Positions 1-11,331 of a stretch of 64,000 nucleotides of DNA are shown here, in pieces. The stretch covers positions 2,979,001-3,043,000 of the forward strand of contig NZ_HG916852.1 in assembly GCF_000577275.2 (NCBI RefSeq). Direction: 5' to 3'. This DNA is from Rhizobium favelukesii. GTDB taxonomy: Bacteria > Pseudomonadota > Alphaproteobacteria > Rhizobiales > Rhizobiaceae. Within the stretch, counting starts at the first letter, position 1. Each line of letters opens with the position of its first letter. The notes under the pieces were generated by a model, which did not search any database, was not told the origin of the DNA, and saw only the letters and a program-made list of their open reading frames with translations. Both the position numbers and the translations under genes were made by a program.

Positions 1-1
1 G

Positions 2-325
2 GGCTGGCTGACAACGGAGGAACTGTGGTGGGACGACAAGGGCCGGCTGCGCACGCACGCGCCTTCGACCTACAAGATCCCCCTCGCCTCCGATCGCCCG
101 AAGATTTTCAACGTGCGTCTTGCCGAATGGTCGGAGAATACTGAACACACGATCGGCCGCTCCAAGGCCGTCGGCGAACCGCCGCTCATGCTGGCGATCT
201 CAGTGCTGGAGGCGCTTTCCATGGCCGTTGCCAGTGTTGCCAACTACAAGGTCTGCCCGCAGCTCGATTCACCGGCAACGCCCGAGCGGGTGTTGATGGC
301 CGTGGAGAGAATGAAGAAGGCATAG
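2..325 (+). CDS. xdhB: Xanthine dehydrogenase molybdopterin subunit, C-terminal end
   Basis: This is the last 107 codons of an open frame that enters from the left edge. XdhB binds the molybdopterin cofactor and oxidises hypoxanthine and xanthine to urate in the cytoplasm, together with the FeS/FAD subunit XdhA. The visible part has the family's C-terminal features: the P-S-T-Y-K-I-P stretch near the edge and the conserved G-E-P-P-L-M-L block (about 40 codons later) that closes over the molybdenum site. It stops at TAG. The accessory gene xdhC, which often follows xdhB, is not present downstream. Context with puuD, guaD and the allantoin genes supports a purine-catabolic role. The identification is firm, although the N-terminus is outside the window. 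Confidence 0.9.
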   Translation, partial: GWLTTEELWWDDKGRLRTHAPSTYKIPLASDRPKIFNVRLAEWSENTEHTIGRSKAVGEPPLMLAISVLEALSMAVASVANYKVCPQLDSPATPERVLMAVERMKKA

Positions 326-371
326 GCTGAAGTGGCAGCATCTCGGGGCACTGCCACTCCAATCTCACGGC

Positions 372-575
372 TTACCGCCGGAACTCGCTGTTGTAGCGCG
401 GCTCGCGCCCGTCCATGAAACCGAGGTCGCGCTTGATGCGATCCGGCATACCCTCGAATTCCAGCCTATCCCATCCCGAAAGCCGACGCAGCAGTCTCCG
501 GCCAAGGTCGGACAGCCAACTGGAAGTCCCGGCAGCCCTTGCCTGCCTGTCCTGTACGATAGCGGCGCAATCCAT
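372..575 (-). CDS. Small DUF1127-like basic protein
   Basis: This predicted 67-residue protein is rich in Arg and Lys. Its C-terminal half (W-x-R-L-E-F-x-x-M-P-D-R-I-K-R-D-L-G-F) resembles the short DUF1127 domain common in alphaproteobacteria, where small members often act in RNA binding or stress and phosphate responses. It runs divergently from the LysR gene that follows, so the two may share the 100-bp intergenic region. No membrane segment or signal peptide is visible. The match rests on the R-D-L-G core, and no specific function can be inferred. Confidence 0.55.
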   Translation of the reverse strand: MDCAAIVQDRQARAAGTSSWLSDLGRRLLRRLSGWDRLEFEGMPDRIKRDLGFMDGREPRYNSEFRR

Positions 576-676
576 AACATCACCTCAACAATCTGATCCG
601 TTGGGTTGCAGATTGCGCCAATAAATGCTGAAATTCCAATCGAACGCTCGTCTGGATGCATAAAGAGAACTTATCC

Positions 677-1585
677 ATGAAGCTGTCGAAGCAGTTTCCC
701 CTGAACGCGCTGCGCGTATTTGAGGCCGTCGCGCGGCTTGGCAGTTTCACCAAGGCCGGCGACGAACTCGGCATGACGCAGACGGCCGTCAGCTACCAGG
801 TGAAGCTGCTGGAGGAGAATATCGGCGAGCCCCTCTTTATGCGGCGCCCGCGCCATATCAGACTGACCGACGCCGGCGAACGGCTGGCGCCCAAAGTGAC
901 GGAGGCCTTCGCCATATTGCACGAAGCGATGGCCTCGGTTCGCGGAGCAGCCGAGGAAACGCTGCTCATTCACTCCGCGCCGACCTTCGCCTCGCAATGG
1001 CTGGCGCGTCATCTCGGCTCGTTTCACCTCAAATATCCCGCCACCGCCGTACGTCTGATCACATCGGACTCGCTGATCGATTTTGCCAGGGAGCCCGCCG
1101 ACATCGCGATCCGCAGCGGCAAGGGCGAGTGGCCGGGCCTCGTGTCCCACCGGCTGCTGGCGATCGATTTCACTCCGATGCTGAGCCCCGAACTTGCGGC
1201 CAGTGCCGGCGGCATCCACCAGCCGAGCGATCTCCTCAAGTTGCGACTGATCGATGCCGGCGACTCGTGGTGGACGTCATGGTTCGAGGCGGCCGGTGTC
1301 GCCGATCCCGACCTTGCGGGCAGACCGCGCAGCCGGCTCGGCGCGCAATCCTTCGAGGCGAGTGCTGCCCTGGCGGGGCAGGGCGTGGCGATCCTGACGC
1401 CGGCATTCTATCGCGATGACCTTGCCGCCGGTCGGCTGCTCCAGCCCTTTCCAATCCTCTGCAGCGACAACGATTGGGACTACTGGCTGGCCTACCCGGA
1501 AAGCCGCCGCAATGTTCCTAAAATCAAAGCATTTCGAAACTGGATTCTCGAGGAAATGGACGTCGCCGCGACCAACGGAAGCTAA
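677..1585 (+). CDS. LysR family transcriptional regulator (GcvA-like)
   Basis: A 302-residue LysR regulator. Residues 8-67 form the winged helix-turn-helix (F-P-L-N-A-L-R-V-F-E-A-V-A-R onwards, with T-Q-T-A-V-S-Y-Q-V-K as the recognition helix), and the rest is a periplasmic-binding-like effector domain. The P-L-N-A-L-R-x-F-E-A start and the F-x-R opening of the wing resemble the GcvA/AmpR branch. ATG at 677 is preferred over ATG at 656 because an A/G-rich stretch (AAAGAGAA) precedes it at suitable spacing. The gene lies between xdhB and puuD, so control of purine genes is plausible, but nothing in the sequence proves it. Its stop overlaps the convergent next gene by 4 bp. Confidence 0.85.
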   Translation: MKLSKQFPLNALRVFEAVARLGSFTKAGDELGMTQTAVSYQVKLLEENIGEPLFMRRPRHIRLTDAGERLAPKVTEAFAILHEAMASVRGAAEETLLIHSAPTFASQWLARHLGSFHLKYPATAVRLITSDSLIDFAREPADIAIRSGKGEWPGLVSHRLLAIDFTPMLSPELAASAGGIHQPSDLLKLRLIDAGDSWWTSWFEAAGVADPDLAGRPRSRLGAQSFEASAALAGQGVAILTPAFYRDDLAAGRLLQPFPILCSDNDWDYWLAYPESRRNVPKIKAFRNWILEEMDVAATNGS

Positions 1586-1914
1586 TAGCCCATCTGCGGC
1601 GCGTAGAAGCAGCGCGGCGTATCCTCGTTCGGGAACAGGCAGAGATGGTAGTCGCCGTCACCGGAGCGCATTGCCTTGCCCATGGGAAGGAGGAAGACAT
1701 GCGCATGCGTGACAAGCCTGTGATCGCCTGGCAACAACGTCACCCGATAGCCATGCGGCGTAATTGCCACGCTTTTTGGCGGGATCATCTGGCAGTCTCC
1801 AGTTTCGCTGTCGCCGTTGCAACAGAAGGGCTCGTAGCTCCAGCCTGAAGGCGCATCATGGGCCTGAACACAGGACGCGAATGCAATCATCACACACACA
1901 AGAATGCTGCGCAT
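1582..1914 (-). CDS. Small secreted Cys-containing hypothetical protein
   Basis: This 110-residue protein starts with a clear signal peptide (M-R-S-I-L-V-C-V-M-I-A-F-A-S-C-V-Q-A followed by H-D-A). The mature part has an E-P-F-C-C-N-G-D-x-E-T-G-D-C block and further Cys residues near the C-terminus (L-C-L-F-P and R-C-F-Y), which suggests disulfide-bonded periplasmic folding. Two in-frame ATGs exist; the second is chosen because GGAGAAG lies about 6 nt upstream of it and abuts the first. It resembles a small family of exported rhizobial proteins without assigned function. It is convergent with the LysR gene. Confidence 0.65.
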   Translation of the reverse strand: MRSILVCVMIAFASCVQAHDAPSGWSYEPFCCNGDSETGDCQMIPPKSVAITPHGYRVTLLPGDHRLVTHAHVFLLPMGKAMRSGDGDYHLCLFPNEDTPRCFYAPQMGY

Positions 1915-2658
1915 TGGCATCTTCTCCGTTGATGAATGCGCCGCCGGAATGAAGCGGTTTTCACCTCATCCCGACGGCCTCAAAAATGAAATTGTAATCG
2001 AACCGTGACATTTCAAGCCACTTTTCATGCTGCAAAGCGGCCTCGACAGACCGCCCATTCAAGGACGCCTAACCATTCCGCGTGGTTTGCGGACAGCAGT
2101 CCGCAAACGGGCTCCATGATCGCGAGATCACCGCCATGAGGGAGCATCCAATGCAAAAGCGTCGACATCTTGGCTTGGCATACATTCTTTTGGTTCGCGC
2201 GCGTTGAATGTACAGGAACGCATCCCGCAGGAGGACGATCCTGACACGCGCGCGGTCGGTGAGCTTCGCCGTCCTGGCAGCCCGCCCAACATCATTGATA
2301 TGGTTTGCATATTGCAGCCCCTATCAGGACAGGCTGTCGTTTCCGTCTAAGGGCGAGATAAGGGCGGAATGCATATCTGAAGCCGCCGGCGACGGGAGCT
2401 GGAGCGTTGTTTCGATCTTCAAAAAAAGCAGGTAGGCCTGCGGAGAATACGCGCTCGACCTGATTGCCGAACATGAAATCATGGCCTCAGGCGCTGAAAG
2501 CGTCGCATGTGCAGTCCACTCGCATGAAGCATTTTCAAAAATTCGTTACCGTGGGCGACGCTGCGGTGTACACGTTAGAGCCCCGGCTGGCGCCTTATCC
2601 CCTTTCCTCCGCGCGCGACTTTCTGCAATGTGGCGAGACTGAAGAACAGGGGAACTCC
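1915..2658. other. Long intergenic region upstream of puuD
   Basis: About 740 bp without a convincing gene. It should contain the promoter of the plus-strand puuD-lipoprotein pair and the upstream region of the minus-strand secreted protein. The only clear structure is a perfect 10-bp stem-loop at 2085-2108. Short open frames here have no recognisable features, and an in-frame extension of puuD upstream of 2659 lacks the membrane-protein character of the real N-terminus. Confidence 0.5.
2085..2108. repeat. Perfect 10-bp stem-loop upstream of puuD
   Basis: GTTTGCGGAC at 2085-2094 is followed by the loop AGCA and its exact reverse complement GTCCGCAAAC at 2099-2108. No T-run follows on the plus strand, so it is not a standard intrinsic terminator. 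It could be an operator or an mRNA structure. Confidence 0.6.
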
Positions 2659-3897
2659 ATGTATGAATACGCCATAGCGTGGGAATGGCTGGCCTTTGCG
2701 GCCCGCTGGTTCCACGTCATCACCGCGATTGCCTGGATCGGCTCGTCCTTTTATTTCATTGCACTCGATCTCGGTTTGGTGAAACGGCCGCATCTTCCGC
2801 CGGGCGCCTATGGCGAGGAATGGCAGGTTCACGGCGGCGGCTTCTATCATATCCAAAAGTATCTCGTGGCCCCGGCGCAGATGCCGGAGCACCTGACCTG
2901 GTTCAAGTACGAAAGCTACTTTACCTGGCTATCGGGCTTTCTGATGCTCTGCATCGTCTATTACGGCGGCGCCGACCTCTTCCTCATCGACCGCCATGTG
3001 CTCGACATCAACGCCCCGGTGGCGATCCTGATCTCGCTCGCCTCGTTGGCCGTCGGCTGGATCGTTTACGACCTGCTGTGCAAGTCGCCGCTCGGCAAGA
3101 ACACCTGGGGCCTGATGGTCGTGCTTTACGCCGTGATCGTCTTCATGGGCTGGGGCTACACGCAGCTCTTCACCGGCCGCGCCGCCTTCCTGCATCTCGG
3201 CGCCTTCACGGCAACGATCATGTCGGCCAACGTCTTCATGATCATCATCCCGAACCAGAAGATCGTCGTCGCCGACCTGATCGCCGGGCGCACGCCCGAT
3301 GCGAAGTACGGCGCGATCGCCAAGCAGCGCTCGCTCCACAACAACTACCTGACGCTGCCCGTCATCTTCTTCATGCTGTCGAACCACTATCCGCTGGCGT
3401 TTGGCACCGCCTACAACTGGGTGATCGCCGCCCTCGTCTTCCTGATGGGCGTCACCATCCGCCACTGGTTCAACACGACGCATGCCCGCAAGGGACGCCC
3501 GACCTGGACCTGGATCGTCACCCTCATCCTCTTCATCCTGATCATGTGGCTGTCGACGGCGCCGAAGGTGCTGACCGGCGAGAAGGAGGCGCAGGCTGTC
3601 GCGCCCGCCTTCCAGCAATTCGCCGGTGACCCGCATTTTCCCGCGGTCAAGCAGCTTGTCGGCACACGCTGTTCCATGTGCCATGCCGCCGAGCCGGTCT
3701 ATGAAGGACTGGCGCGGCCGCCGAACAACGTGATCCTGGAAACCGATGCGGAAATTGCCGCTCACGCCCGCGAGATCTATATACAGGCGGGTCGCAGCCA
3801 CGCCATGCCGCCCGGCAACGTCACCGACATCACCCCGGACGAGCGCAAACTGCTCGTCGCCTGGTTCGAAAGCGCAGTCGAAGGCAAACAGGAATGA
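2659..3897 (+). CDS. puuD: Membrane-bound urate hydroxylase PuuD with C-terminal cytochrome c
   Basis: A 412-residue inner-membrane protein. The first ~310 residues hold about eight hydrophobic helices. The C-terminal part is a cytochrome c-like domain with the heme-binding C338-S-M-C-H342 motif. PuuD oxidises urate to 5-hydroxyisourate and is thought to pass electrons to the respiratory chain instead of oxygen, so it makes no peroxide. The ATG at 2659 follows AGGGGAAC by a few bases and starts the typical M-Y-E-Y-A-I-A-W-E-W sequence. The product feeds UraH and UraD, encoded at 13-15 kb. The next gene overlaps the stop by 4 bp, which suggests translational coupling. Confidence 0.95.
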   Translation: MYEYAIAWEWLAFAARWFHVITAIAWIGSSFYFIALDLGLVKRPHLPPGAYGEEWQVHGGGFYHIQKYLVAPAQMPEHLTWFKYESYFTWLSGFLMLCIVYYGGADLFLIDRHVLDINAPVAILISLASLAVGWIVYDLLCKSPLGKNTWGLMVVLYAVIVFMGWGYTQLFTGRAAFLHLGAFTATIMSANVFMIIIPNQKIVVADLIAGRTPDAKYGAIAKQRSLHNNYLTLPVIFFMLSNHYPLAFGTAYNWVIAALVFLMGVTIRHWFNTTHARKGRPTWTWIVTLILFILIMWLSTAPKVLTGEKEAQAVAPAFQQFAGDPHFPAVKQLVGTRCSMCHAAEPVYEGLARPPNNVILETDAEIAAHAREIYIQAGRSHAMPPGNVTDITPDERKLLVAWFESAVEGKQE

Positions 3898-4325
3898 CCT
3901 CAGCCGCCCTTCGTGCCCTGCTTCTCGCTTCCACGCTGACCGCCTGCGGCCAGAGCGGCGTGGATGCCGCGGCGCCGGAGGGTCGCTTGGCGGCACCCGC
4001 GGGCGATTTTTCCGGCGATCTGAACGCCCTCGGCACCGAACCCTTCTGGGCGATCAGGATCCGCTCCGACAGCATCACCTTCAGCCGCCCCGGCGCTGAA
4101 GACGTGAAAAGCGTCAACCCAGGCCCGGTGGCCAAGAAGGAAAGAGCCAGCTGGACGGTCCCCGGTGGACCGGCTCCCTTCAAGCTGACGCTGACCAAGG
4201 GGGATTGCTCCGACGGCATGTCCGATCGCCACTACCCGCTCAACGCGGTTCTGGCGTTCGGGGACAAGACGATGTACGGCTGCGCCGCCACGCCGGCGGC
4301 AATCGCGGCCCAGCCGGCACCGTGA
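3894..4325 (+). CDS. Small lipoprotein of the COG3650 type
   Basis: A 143-residue predicted lipoprotein. The N-terminal hydrophobic segment ends in L-T-A-C at residues 15-18, a lipobox, with Cys18 as the lipidated residue. The following domain contains G-T-E-P-F-W-A-I, typical of a family of small bacterial membrane or lipoproteins of unknown role, and a C-S-D-G-M-S-D block with a second Cys near the end (Y-G-C). It is translationally coupled to puuD through an ATGA overlap. That suggests co-expression with urate oxidation, but no biochemical link is known. Confidence 0.8.
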   Translation: MTSAALRALLLASTLTACGQSGVDAAAPEGRLAAPAGDFSGDLNALGTEPFWAIRIRSDSITFSRPGAEDVKSVNPGPVAKKERASWTVPGGPAPFKLTLTKGDCSDGMSDRHYPLNAVLAFGDKTMYGCAATPAAIAAQPAP

Positions 4326-4371
4326 CGCGAAAACCGCCGCGTTCGGACAATCGACAGAGGGGCAGAACGCC

Positions 4372-5679
4372 ATGACACACACACTTCTCCGCGGCCGGCT
4401 GCTCACCTTTCTGCGTGCGCCGCAAGAGCTTGGCGACACCGGAAGCTACCTCTACGAGAGTGATGGCGGGCTGTTGATCAAGGATGGCCTCATCGTTGCC
4501 TGTGGCGCTTACGACAAGGTGAGCGCAAAAGCCCCCGCCGACGTCGTGGCCGTCGATCATCGGCCGCATCTGATCATGCCGGGTTTCATCGACACGCATG
4601 TTCATTTCCCGCAGATGCAGGTGATTGCCTCCTATGCGGCAAACCTGCTGGAATGGCTAAACACCTATACCTTCCCGGAGGAATGCCGCTTCGTCGAAAG
4701 CGCCCATGCCGCGCGCATCGCCACGCATTTCTACGACGAGCTCGTCCGCCACGGAACGACGACGGCGGTCGCCTACTGCTCCGTCCACAAGGCCTCCGCC
4801 GATGCGTTCTTCGCCGAGGCGTTGAGACGCAAGATGCGCATGGTCGGCGGCAAGGTGATGATGGACCGCAACGCCCCGCAAGGACTGCTGGACACGCCTC
4901 AGATGGGCTACGACGAGACCCGCCAGATCATCGCCGAATGGCATGGCAAGGGCCGCTGCCACGTCGCCATCACACCGCGCTTCGCGATCACCTCGACCCC
5001 GGCGCAGATGGAAGCCACCCAGGCACTCGCCCGCGAGTTTCCCGACCTGCACATCCAGACGCACCTCTCGGAAAATCACGACGAAATCAAGTTCACCTGC
5101 GAGCTTTATCCCGAGGCGATCGATTATACCGATGTCTATGCGCGCTACGGCCTGCTTGGTGACAGGACGCTCTTCGGCCACTGCATTCATCTCTCGGATC
5201 GCGAGGCCGATGCGATGAGCGAGACAGGCTCGGTCGCCGTGCACTGCCCGACCTCGAACCTCTTCCTCGGCTCCGGCCTCTTCCCGCTGAAGGCGCTTGC
5301 GCGCCGTGAGAAGTCGGTGCGCATCGGTGTCGCGACCGATATCGGCGGCGGTTCCAGCTATTCCATGCTGCGCACGATGGACGAGGCTTACAAGATCCAG
5401 CAATTGCTTGGCGAACGCCTGAATCCGCTCGAAAGCTATTACCACATGACGCTCGGCAACGCCCGATCGCTGTCGCTCGACGACCGGATCGGCACGCTCG
5501 ATGTCGGCTCGGACGCCGATATCGTCGTCCTCAATGCTGCCGCCACCCCGGCCATGGCACTGAAGATGGAAGTGGTGAAGACGCTGCCGGAAGAGCTGTT
5601 CCTGCTGCAGACGATGGGGGACGACCGCGCGATCGTCGAGACATACGTTTCCGGGGTCGCGGCGAAGAGCACCATTTAA
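4372..5679 (+). CDS. guaD: Guanine deaminase
   Basis: A 435-residue amidohydrolase that converts guanine to xanthine and ammonia in the cytosol, feeding the xanthine dehydrogenase encoded at the left edge. The zinc-binding H76-x-H78 lies in P-G-F-I-D-T-H-V-H-F-P-Q. The guanine deaminase signature L-E-W-L-N-T-Y-T-F-P-x-E follows about 25 residues later. Further metal and substrate residues are seen in I-Q-T-H-L-S-E-N, F-G-H-C-I-H-L and T-D-I-G-G-G-S. The ATG follows an AGAGGGG sequence. It is 46 bp downstream of the lipoprotein gene, so it probably belongs to the same transcript as puuD. Confidence 0.95.
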   Translation: MTHTLLRGRLLTFLRAPQELGDTGSYLYESDGGLLIKDGLIVACGAYDKVSAKAPADVVAVDHRPHLIMPGFIDTHVHFPQMQVIASYAANLLEWLNTYTFPEECRFVESAHAARIATHFYDELVRHGTTTAVAYCSVHKASADAFFAEALRRKMRMVGGKVMMDRNAPQGLLDTPQMGYDETRQIIAEWHGKGRCHVAITPRFAITSTPAQMEATQALAREFPDLHIQTHLSENHDEIKFTCELYPEAIDYTDVYARYGLLGDRTLFGHCIHLSDREADAMSETGSVAVHCPTSNLFLGSGLFPLKALARREKSVRIGVATDIGGGSSYSMLRTMDEAYKIQQLLGERLNPLESYYHMTLGNARSLSLDDRIGTLDVGSDADIVVLNAAATPAMALKMEVVKTLPEELFLLQTMGDDRAIVETYVSGVAAKSTI

Positions 5680-5733
5680 GTTTCTGCGCTGCTTGTAAGA
5701 ACCCGCACCGAACCGATGGGTGGCTCCTATCGC

Positions 5734-6627
5734 TCACGCGCGATAACGAAGCGCGTTGACGAGCAGCGAAAACGCCGGCGAGGCCTGCCGGCGGCTCGGA
5801 TAATACAGATGGTAGCCGTGGAACGGCGCACACCAATCCTCAAGCACCCGGACGAGCCCGCCTGCCGAGAGATGTTGCTGCACCAGCATTTCCGGCATGT
5901 AGGCCAGGCCGAGCCCCGAAAGCGCCGCGTTCAACCGGAGCTGGATATTGTTGAACACCAGCTGCCCCTCGACGCGCACCTTCAATTCACGGCCGTCCTT
6001 CTCGAATTCCCAGGAATAGACGCCGCCATAGGTCGGAAGGCGCAGGTTGATGCAGTTATGGTCGGTCAGATCGGCAGGTATCTCCGGTTTGGGTCGCTGT
6101 TCGAAATAGGCTGGCGCCCCCACCACCGCCATCCGCATATCCGGTCCGATGCGCACCGCAATCATGTCCTTCGCCACCTGCTCGCCCAACCGCACGCCGG
6201 CATCGTAGCGCTCGGCGACGATGTCGGTCAGCCCGTAGTCGACGATGATCTCGACGTTGATGTCAGGATAGTGCGGAAGCAGCTTTTCGAGCGCCGGCCA
6301 TAGAATGGCATCGGCCGCATGCTCGCCGGCATTGATGCGGATTGTGCCCGCCGGCTTCTCGCGAAACTCGCTGAGTGCTGCCAATTCGCTCTCGATCTCG
6401 TCGAAGCGCGGCCCGATCGAGGTCAGCAACCGCTCGCCCGCCTCCGTTGGCGACACGCTGCGCGTCGTACGCGTCAGCAGCCGAAGCCCGAGCCGGGTTT
6501 CAAGCCCGCGGATCGTGTGGCTGAGGGCGGATTGCGACACGCCGAGCTTGGCCGCTGCCTTGGTGAAGCTCTTTTCCCGCGCCACGGCCAGAAAGGCCAC
6601 AAGATCGTTGATCGATTGGCGCGTCAT
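5734..6627 (-). CDS. LysR family transcriptional regulator
   Basis: A 297-residue LysR protein with an N-terminal HTH (residues 5-64, including [14 protein letters not shown]) and a C-terminal effector-binding domain. Sequence features such as [14 protein letters not shown] place it in the branch that often controls adjacent oxidoreductase genes. It is divergent from the cupin gene at 6753, with 125 bp between the start codons, so that gene is its likely target. It is convergent with guaD. Confidence 0.88.
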   Translation of the reverse strand: MTRQSINDLVAFLAVAREKSFTKAAAKLGVSQSALSHTIRGLETRLGLRLLTRTTRSVSPTEAGERLLTSIGPRFDEIESELAALSEFREKPAGTIRINAGEHAADAILWPALEKLLPHYPDINVEIIVDYGLTDIVAERYDAGVRLGEQVAKDMIAVRIGPDMRMAVVGAPAYFEQRPKPEIPADLTDHNCINLRLPTYGGVYSWEFEKDGRELKVRVEGQLVFNNIQLRLNAALSGLGLAYMPEMLVQQHLSAGGLVRVLEDWCAPFHGYHLYYPSRRQASPAFSLLVNALRYRA

Positions 6628-6752
6628 TCATGAATCTCCCTCATAAGCGTTTGCGATTTATACCATCTAATCGCAAGAAACCGAACGCCCTAAATCTCTT
6701 CTCCGACACAGCCAGCCTAGCACCGGGCTGCGAAGTCACGAAAGGACGAGAG

Positions 6753-7148
6753 ATGAAAATCAAGCGAAACGGCTCCGATCCATCCGCCAAGGGACCGGTG
6801 GATTATTTCACCGGAACGGTCCGGATCGACGCGCCGTTCCAGGCGACAGCGCCGGCGCGCGTCGGCGGCGCAACCGTGACCTTCGAGCCGGGCGCACGCA
6901 CGGCCTGGCACACCCATCCGCTCGGCCAGACGTTGATCGTCATTTCAGGCAGCGGTCGGGCGCAGCGCGAAGGCGGCCCGGTCGAGGAGATCCGCGTCGG
7001 CGACATTGTCTGGTTCGAACCGGGCGAGAAGCACTGGCACGGTGCCTCCGCTACCACCGCCATGACCCACATTGCGATCGCCGAAGCCCGCGACGGCAAG
7101 GTGGTCGACTGGATGGAAAAGGTCACCGACGAGCAATACCAGAACTAA
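6753..7148 (+). CDS. Cupin domain protein
   Basis: A 131-residue single-domain cupin. The metal-binding motif 1 is visible as [14 protein letters not shown], and motif 2 as [12 protein letters not shown]. Relatives are quercetin-dioxygenase-like or carboxymuconolactone-associated cupins, and the substrate cannot be told. The ATG at 6753 follows AAAGGACGAG. It is divergent from a LysR regulator and was probably followed by an aldo/keto reductase gene before an IS110 element entered just downstream. Confidence 0.85.
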   Translation: MKIKRNGSDPSAKGPVDYFTGTVRIDAPFQATAPARVGGATVTFEPGARTAWHTHPLGQTLIVISGSGRAQREGGPVEEIRVGDIVWFEPGEKHWHGASATTAMTHIAIAEARDGKVVDWMEKVTDEQYQN

Positions 7149-7149
7149 A

Positions 7150-9302
<2,153 letters not shown>

Positions 9303-9338
9303 TGCGGGACGAACGGGCTGATGGATAGCTGCGGCGTA

Positions 9339-10190
9339 TCAGCCCGACCACGAAATCGACTTCAACGCGTCCATAACAACCCGCACGATTGGCACGCTGC
9401 GGATGTCGGCATGGACGACGAGCCACAGTTCTCGCGTCAGCGGGCGCGGTTGAGGGATCGCTTCGACAAGATCATCCAGGCCGGCCAGCATGAAATTCGG
9501 CAGCATGCCGATGCCGCCGCCGGCACGCGCTGCGGCGAGCTGAAACTCCAGCGTCGTTGCCCGGAGCGCCACCTTGCGGCCCTCCGCTGCCTCGCCAAGC
9601 AGCATCGATTGCGGCGCGCTCGCCATCGTTTCGTCATAGGCGATGAAGGTCCTTTGCTCCTCCGGCGTCGCCGCAAGATAAGCAGCCGTGGCATAAAAGC
9701 CGAAAGCGACATCTCCGAGCTTGCTGATGACGAAGTTGCCCTGCTCGGGCTTCGTCATGCGAACGGCAATATCCGCCTCCCGCCGGTCGAGTGAGGCGTA
9801 GCGTGTCTCGCCGACGATCGTGATGCCGATATCGGGATGCCGACCGCGCAACGCGACCAGTGCGGCCGGCAGCAATGCCGCAGCGAGCGTTGGCGGCGCG
9901 CTGATCCTGACCTCCCCGGCAAGCGTCGCACCGGCAGCAAGCCCCAGCCTCTCGATCGCAACGGCCTCCTCGCCCATGCGCTCGGCCATCGCCGCCACCC
10001 GCTCGCCTTCCGGCGTCAGCAGAATGCGGCGCCCGCGCCGGTCGACCAGCTTCACGCCCGTCTGCTCCTCGAGTCCGGCAACCCGCCGGGAAACCGTCGC
10101 ATGCTCGACTCCGAGAGCACGCGCAGCCCCGAGCAATGTGCCGGCCCGCGCCAAGGCAGCAAAGTAGCGAAGGCTTTCCCAATCGATCAT
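9339..10190 (-). CDS. LysR family transcriptional regulator
   Basis: A 283-residue LysR regulator. The HTH occupies residues 2-60 (D-W-E-S-L-R-Y-F-A-A-L-A-R and E-H-A-T-V-S-R-R-V-A-G-L-E), and the effector domain follows. It is divergent from the quinone oxidoreductase gene with 96 bp between the start codons, so that gene is the likely target. The protein is slightly shorter than the usual ~300 residues but complete in its domains. Confidence 0.88.
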   Translation of the reverse strand: MIDWESLRYFAALARAGTLLGAARALGVEHATVSRRVAGLEEQTGVKLVDRRGRRILLTPEGERVAAMAERMGEEAVAIERLGLAAGATLAGEVRISAPPTLAAALLPAALVALRGRHPDIGITIVGETRYASLDRREADIAVRMTKPEQGNFVISKLGDVAFGFYATAAYLAATPEEQRTFIAYDETMASAPQSMLLGEAAEGRKVALRATTLEFQLAAARAGGGIGMLPNFMLAGLDDLVEAIPQPRPLTRELWLVVHADIRSVPIVRVVMDALKSISWSG

Positions 10191-10286
10191 TGTTCATTTT
10201 TTCCCATTGAATGACAATCAATAGGGAATTTTCGATCAAGACGCCACGCGCAATGATGGCTGCAACAGCAATCGGAGTGCGCTTTC

Positions 10287-11255
10287 ATGGACAGGGTCGT
10301 TACACTTCTCGCGCCGGGCGGCATCGAGCAATTACAGGTTTCGGAACAGACGCCGCAGGATCCGGGCGCAACTGAAATCCGGATACGCCATGATGCGGTC
10401 GGCATGAACTTCCTCGACATCTACCACCGGCGCGGGCTCTACCCGTTGCCTGCCTACCCCGCCGTGCTCGGTGTCGAAGGTTCCGGCGTCGTGGAAGCAG
10501 TCGGAAGGGAGGTCACCGACCTGAAGGCCGGCGACCGCGTTGTCTACGCTGGCGCGCCTGTCGGCGCCTATGCCGCGACACGACTGCTTCCGGCGGCGCG
10601 CGCCATCCGCCTGCCTGATAGCGTGCCCTCACAGGTTGCCGCTGCCTCCATGCTGAAGGGGCTGACGGCCTATATGCTGCTGACCAAGACCTACCGCATC
10701 GAGCCCGGAACCACCGTCCTCGTCCATGCAGCCGCCGGAGGTCTCGGAAGCATCCTCGTGCCGTGGGCCAAGCATCTTGGCGCCACCGTCATCGGAACCG
10801 TCAGCTCGGAGGAAAAGGCAGAGCTTGCCCACGCATATGGCGCCGATCACCTGATCGTCGGCCGCGATGCCGATGTCGTTGGCGCCGTGAAGACGGTGAC
10901 CGATAACAGAGGCGTTGACGTTGCCTATGACGGCATCGGCGGCGGGATGCTCGCAAAGTCCATTCGGGCCGTCCGTCCGCTCGGCGTCGTGGCAACCATC
11001 GGACAGGCCGGCGGACCGATCCCGCCCGTCTCAGTCGACGAGCTCCGTCCGGGCAAATGGCTGACGCATCCGAGCATCATGGCCTACATCACGGATACCG
11101 CCAGCTACCTGGCGGCAGCCGAGGCGGTGGTCGCAATGCTGGCATCCGGCATCGCTGCAACGATCGCCCGCGAATACGCTTTGGAGGAGGCTGCGCTAGC
11201 CCAGCAATTCCTCGAAGAGGGCCGTGCCGCAGGCAGTCTGATTCTTGTTCCATAG
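10287..11255 (+). CDS. Quinone oxidoreductase (zinc-free MDR family)
   Basis: A 322-residue NADPH:quinone reductase of the medium-chain dehydrogenase family. The N-terminal GroES-like domain carries G-M-N-F-L-D-I-Y-H-R-R-G-L-Y, diagnostic for the QOR branch, and there are no zinc-ligand Cys residues. The nucleotide-binding domain has V-H-A-A-A-G-G-L-G-S (residues 147-156) with the A-A-G-G-V/L-G pattern for NADPH. It reduces quinones or related enones in the cytoplasm. The gene is controlled from a short divergent region shared with a LysR gene. Confidence 0.9.
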   Translation: MDRVVTLLAPGGIEQLQVSEQTPQDPGATEIRIRHDAVGMNFLDIYHRRGLYPLPAYPAVLGVEGSGVVEAVGREVTDLKAGDRVVYAGAPVGAYAATRLLPAARAIRLPDSVPSQVAAASMLKGLTAYMLLTKTYRIEPGTTVLVHAAAGGLGSILVPWAKHLGATVIGTVSSEEKAELAHAYGADHLIVGRDADVVGAVKTVTDNRGVDVAYDGIGGGMLAKSIRAVRPLGVVATIGQAGGPIPPVSVDELRPGKWLTHPSIMAYITDTASYLAAAEAVVAMLASGIAATIAREYALEEAALAQQFLEEGRAAGSLILVP

Positions 11256-11331
11256 GCAACGAAAGAGATACACAAAGCCTCGGAAATCATGTTAAGGGCC
11301 ATGGCGTTATTCCGATGTGAAAGTCTTATCC

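Noticed and set aside
2464..2658. N-terminal extension of puuD by 65 codons
   Set aside because: The extension lacks similarity to the family, and a good ribosome-binding site precedes the ATG at 2659.
2929..3996. A 355-codon frame antisense to puuD
   Set aside because: The same antisense effect; PuuD is certain from its heme motif and helices.
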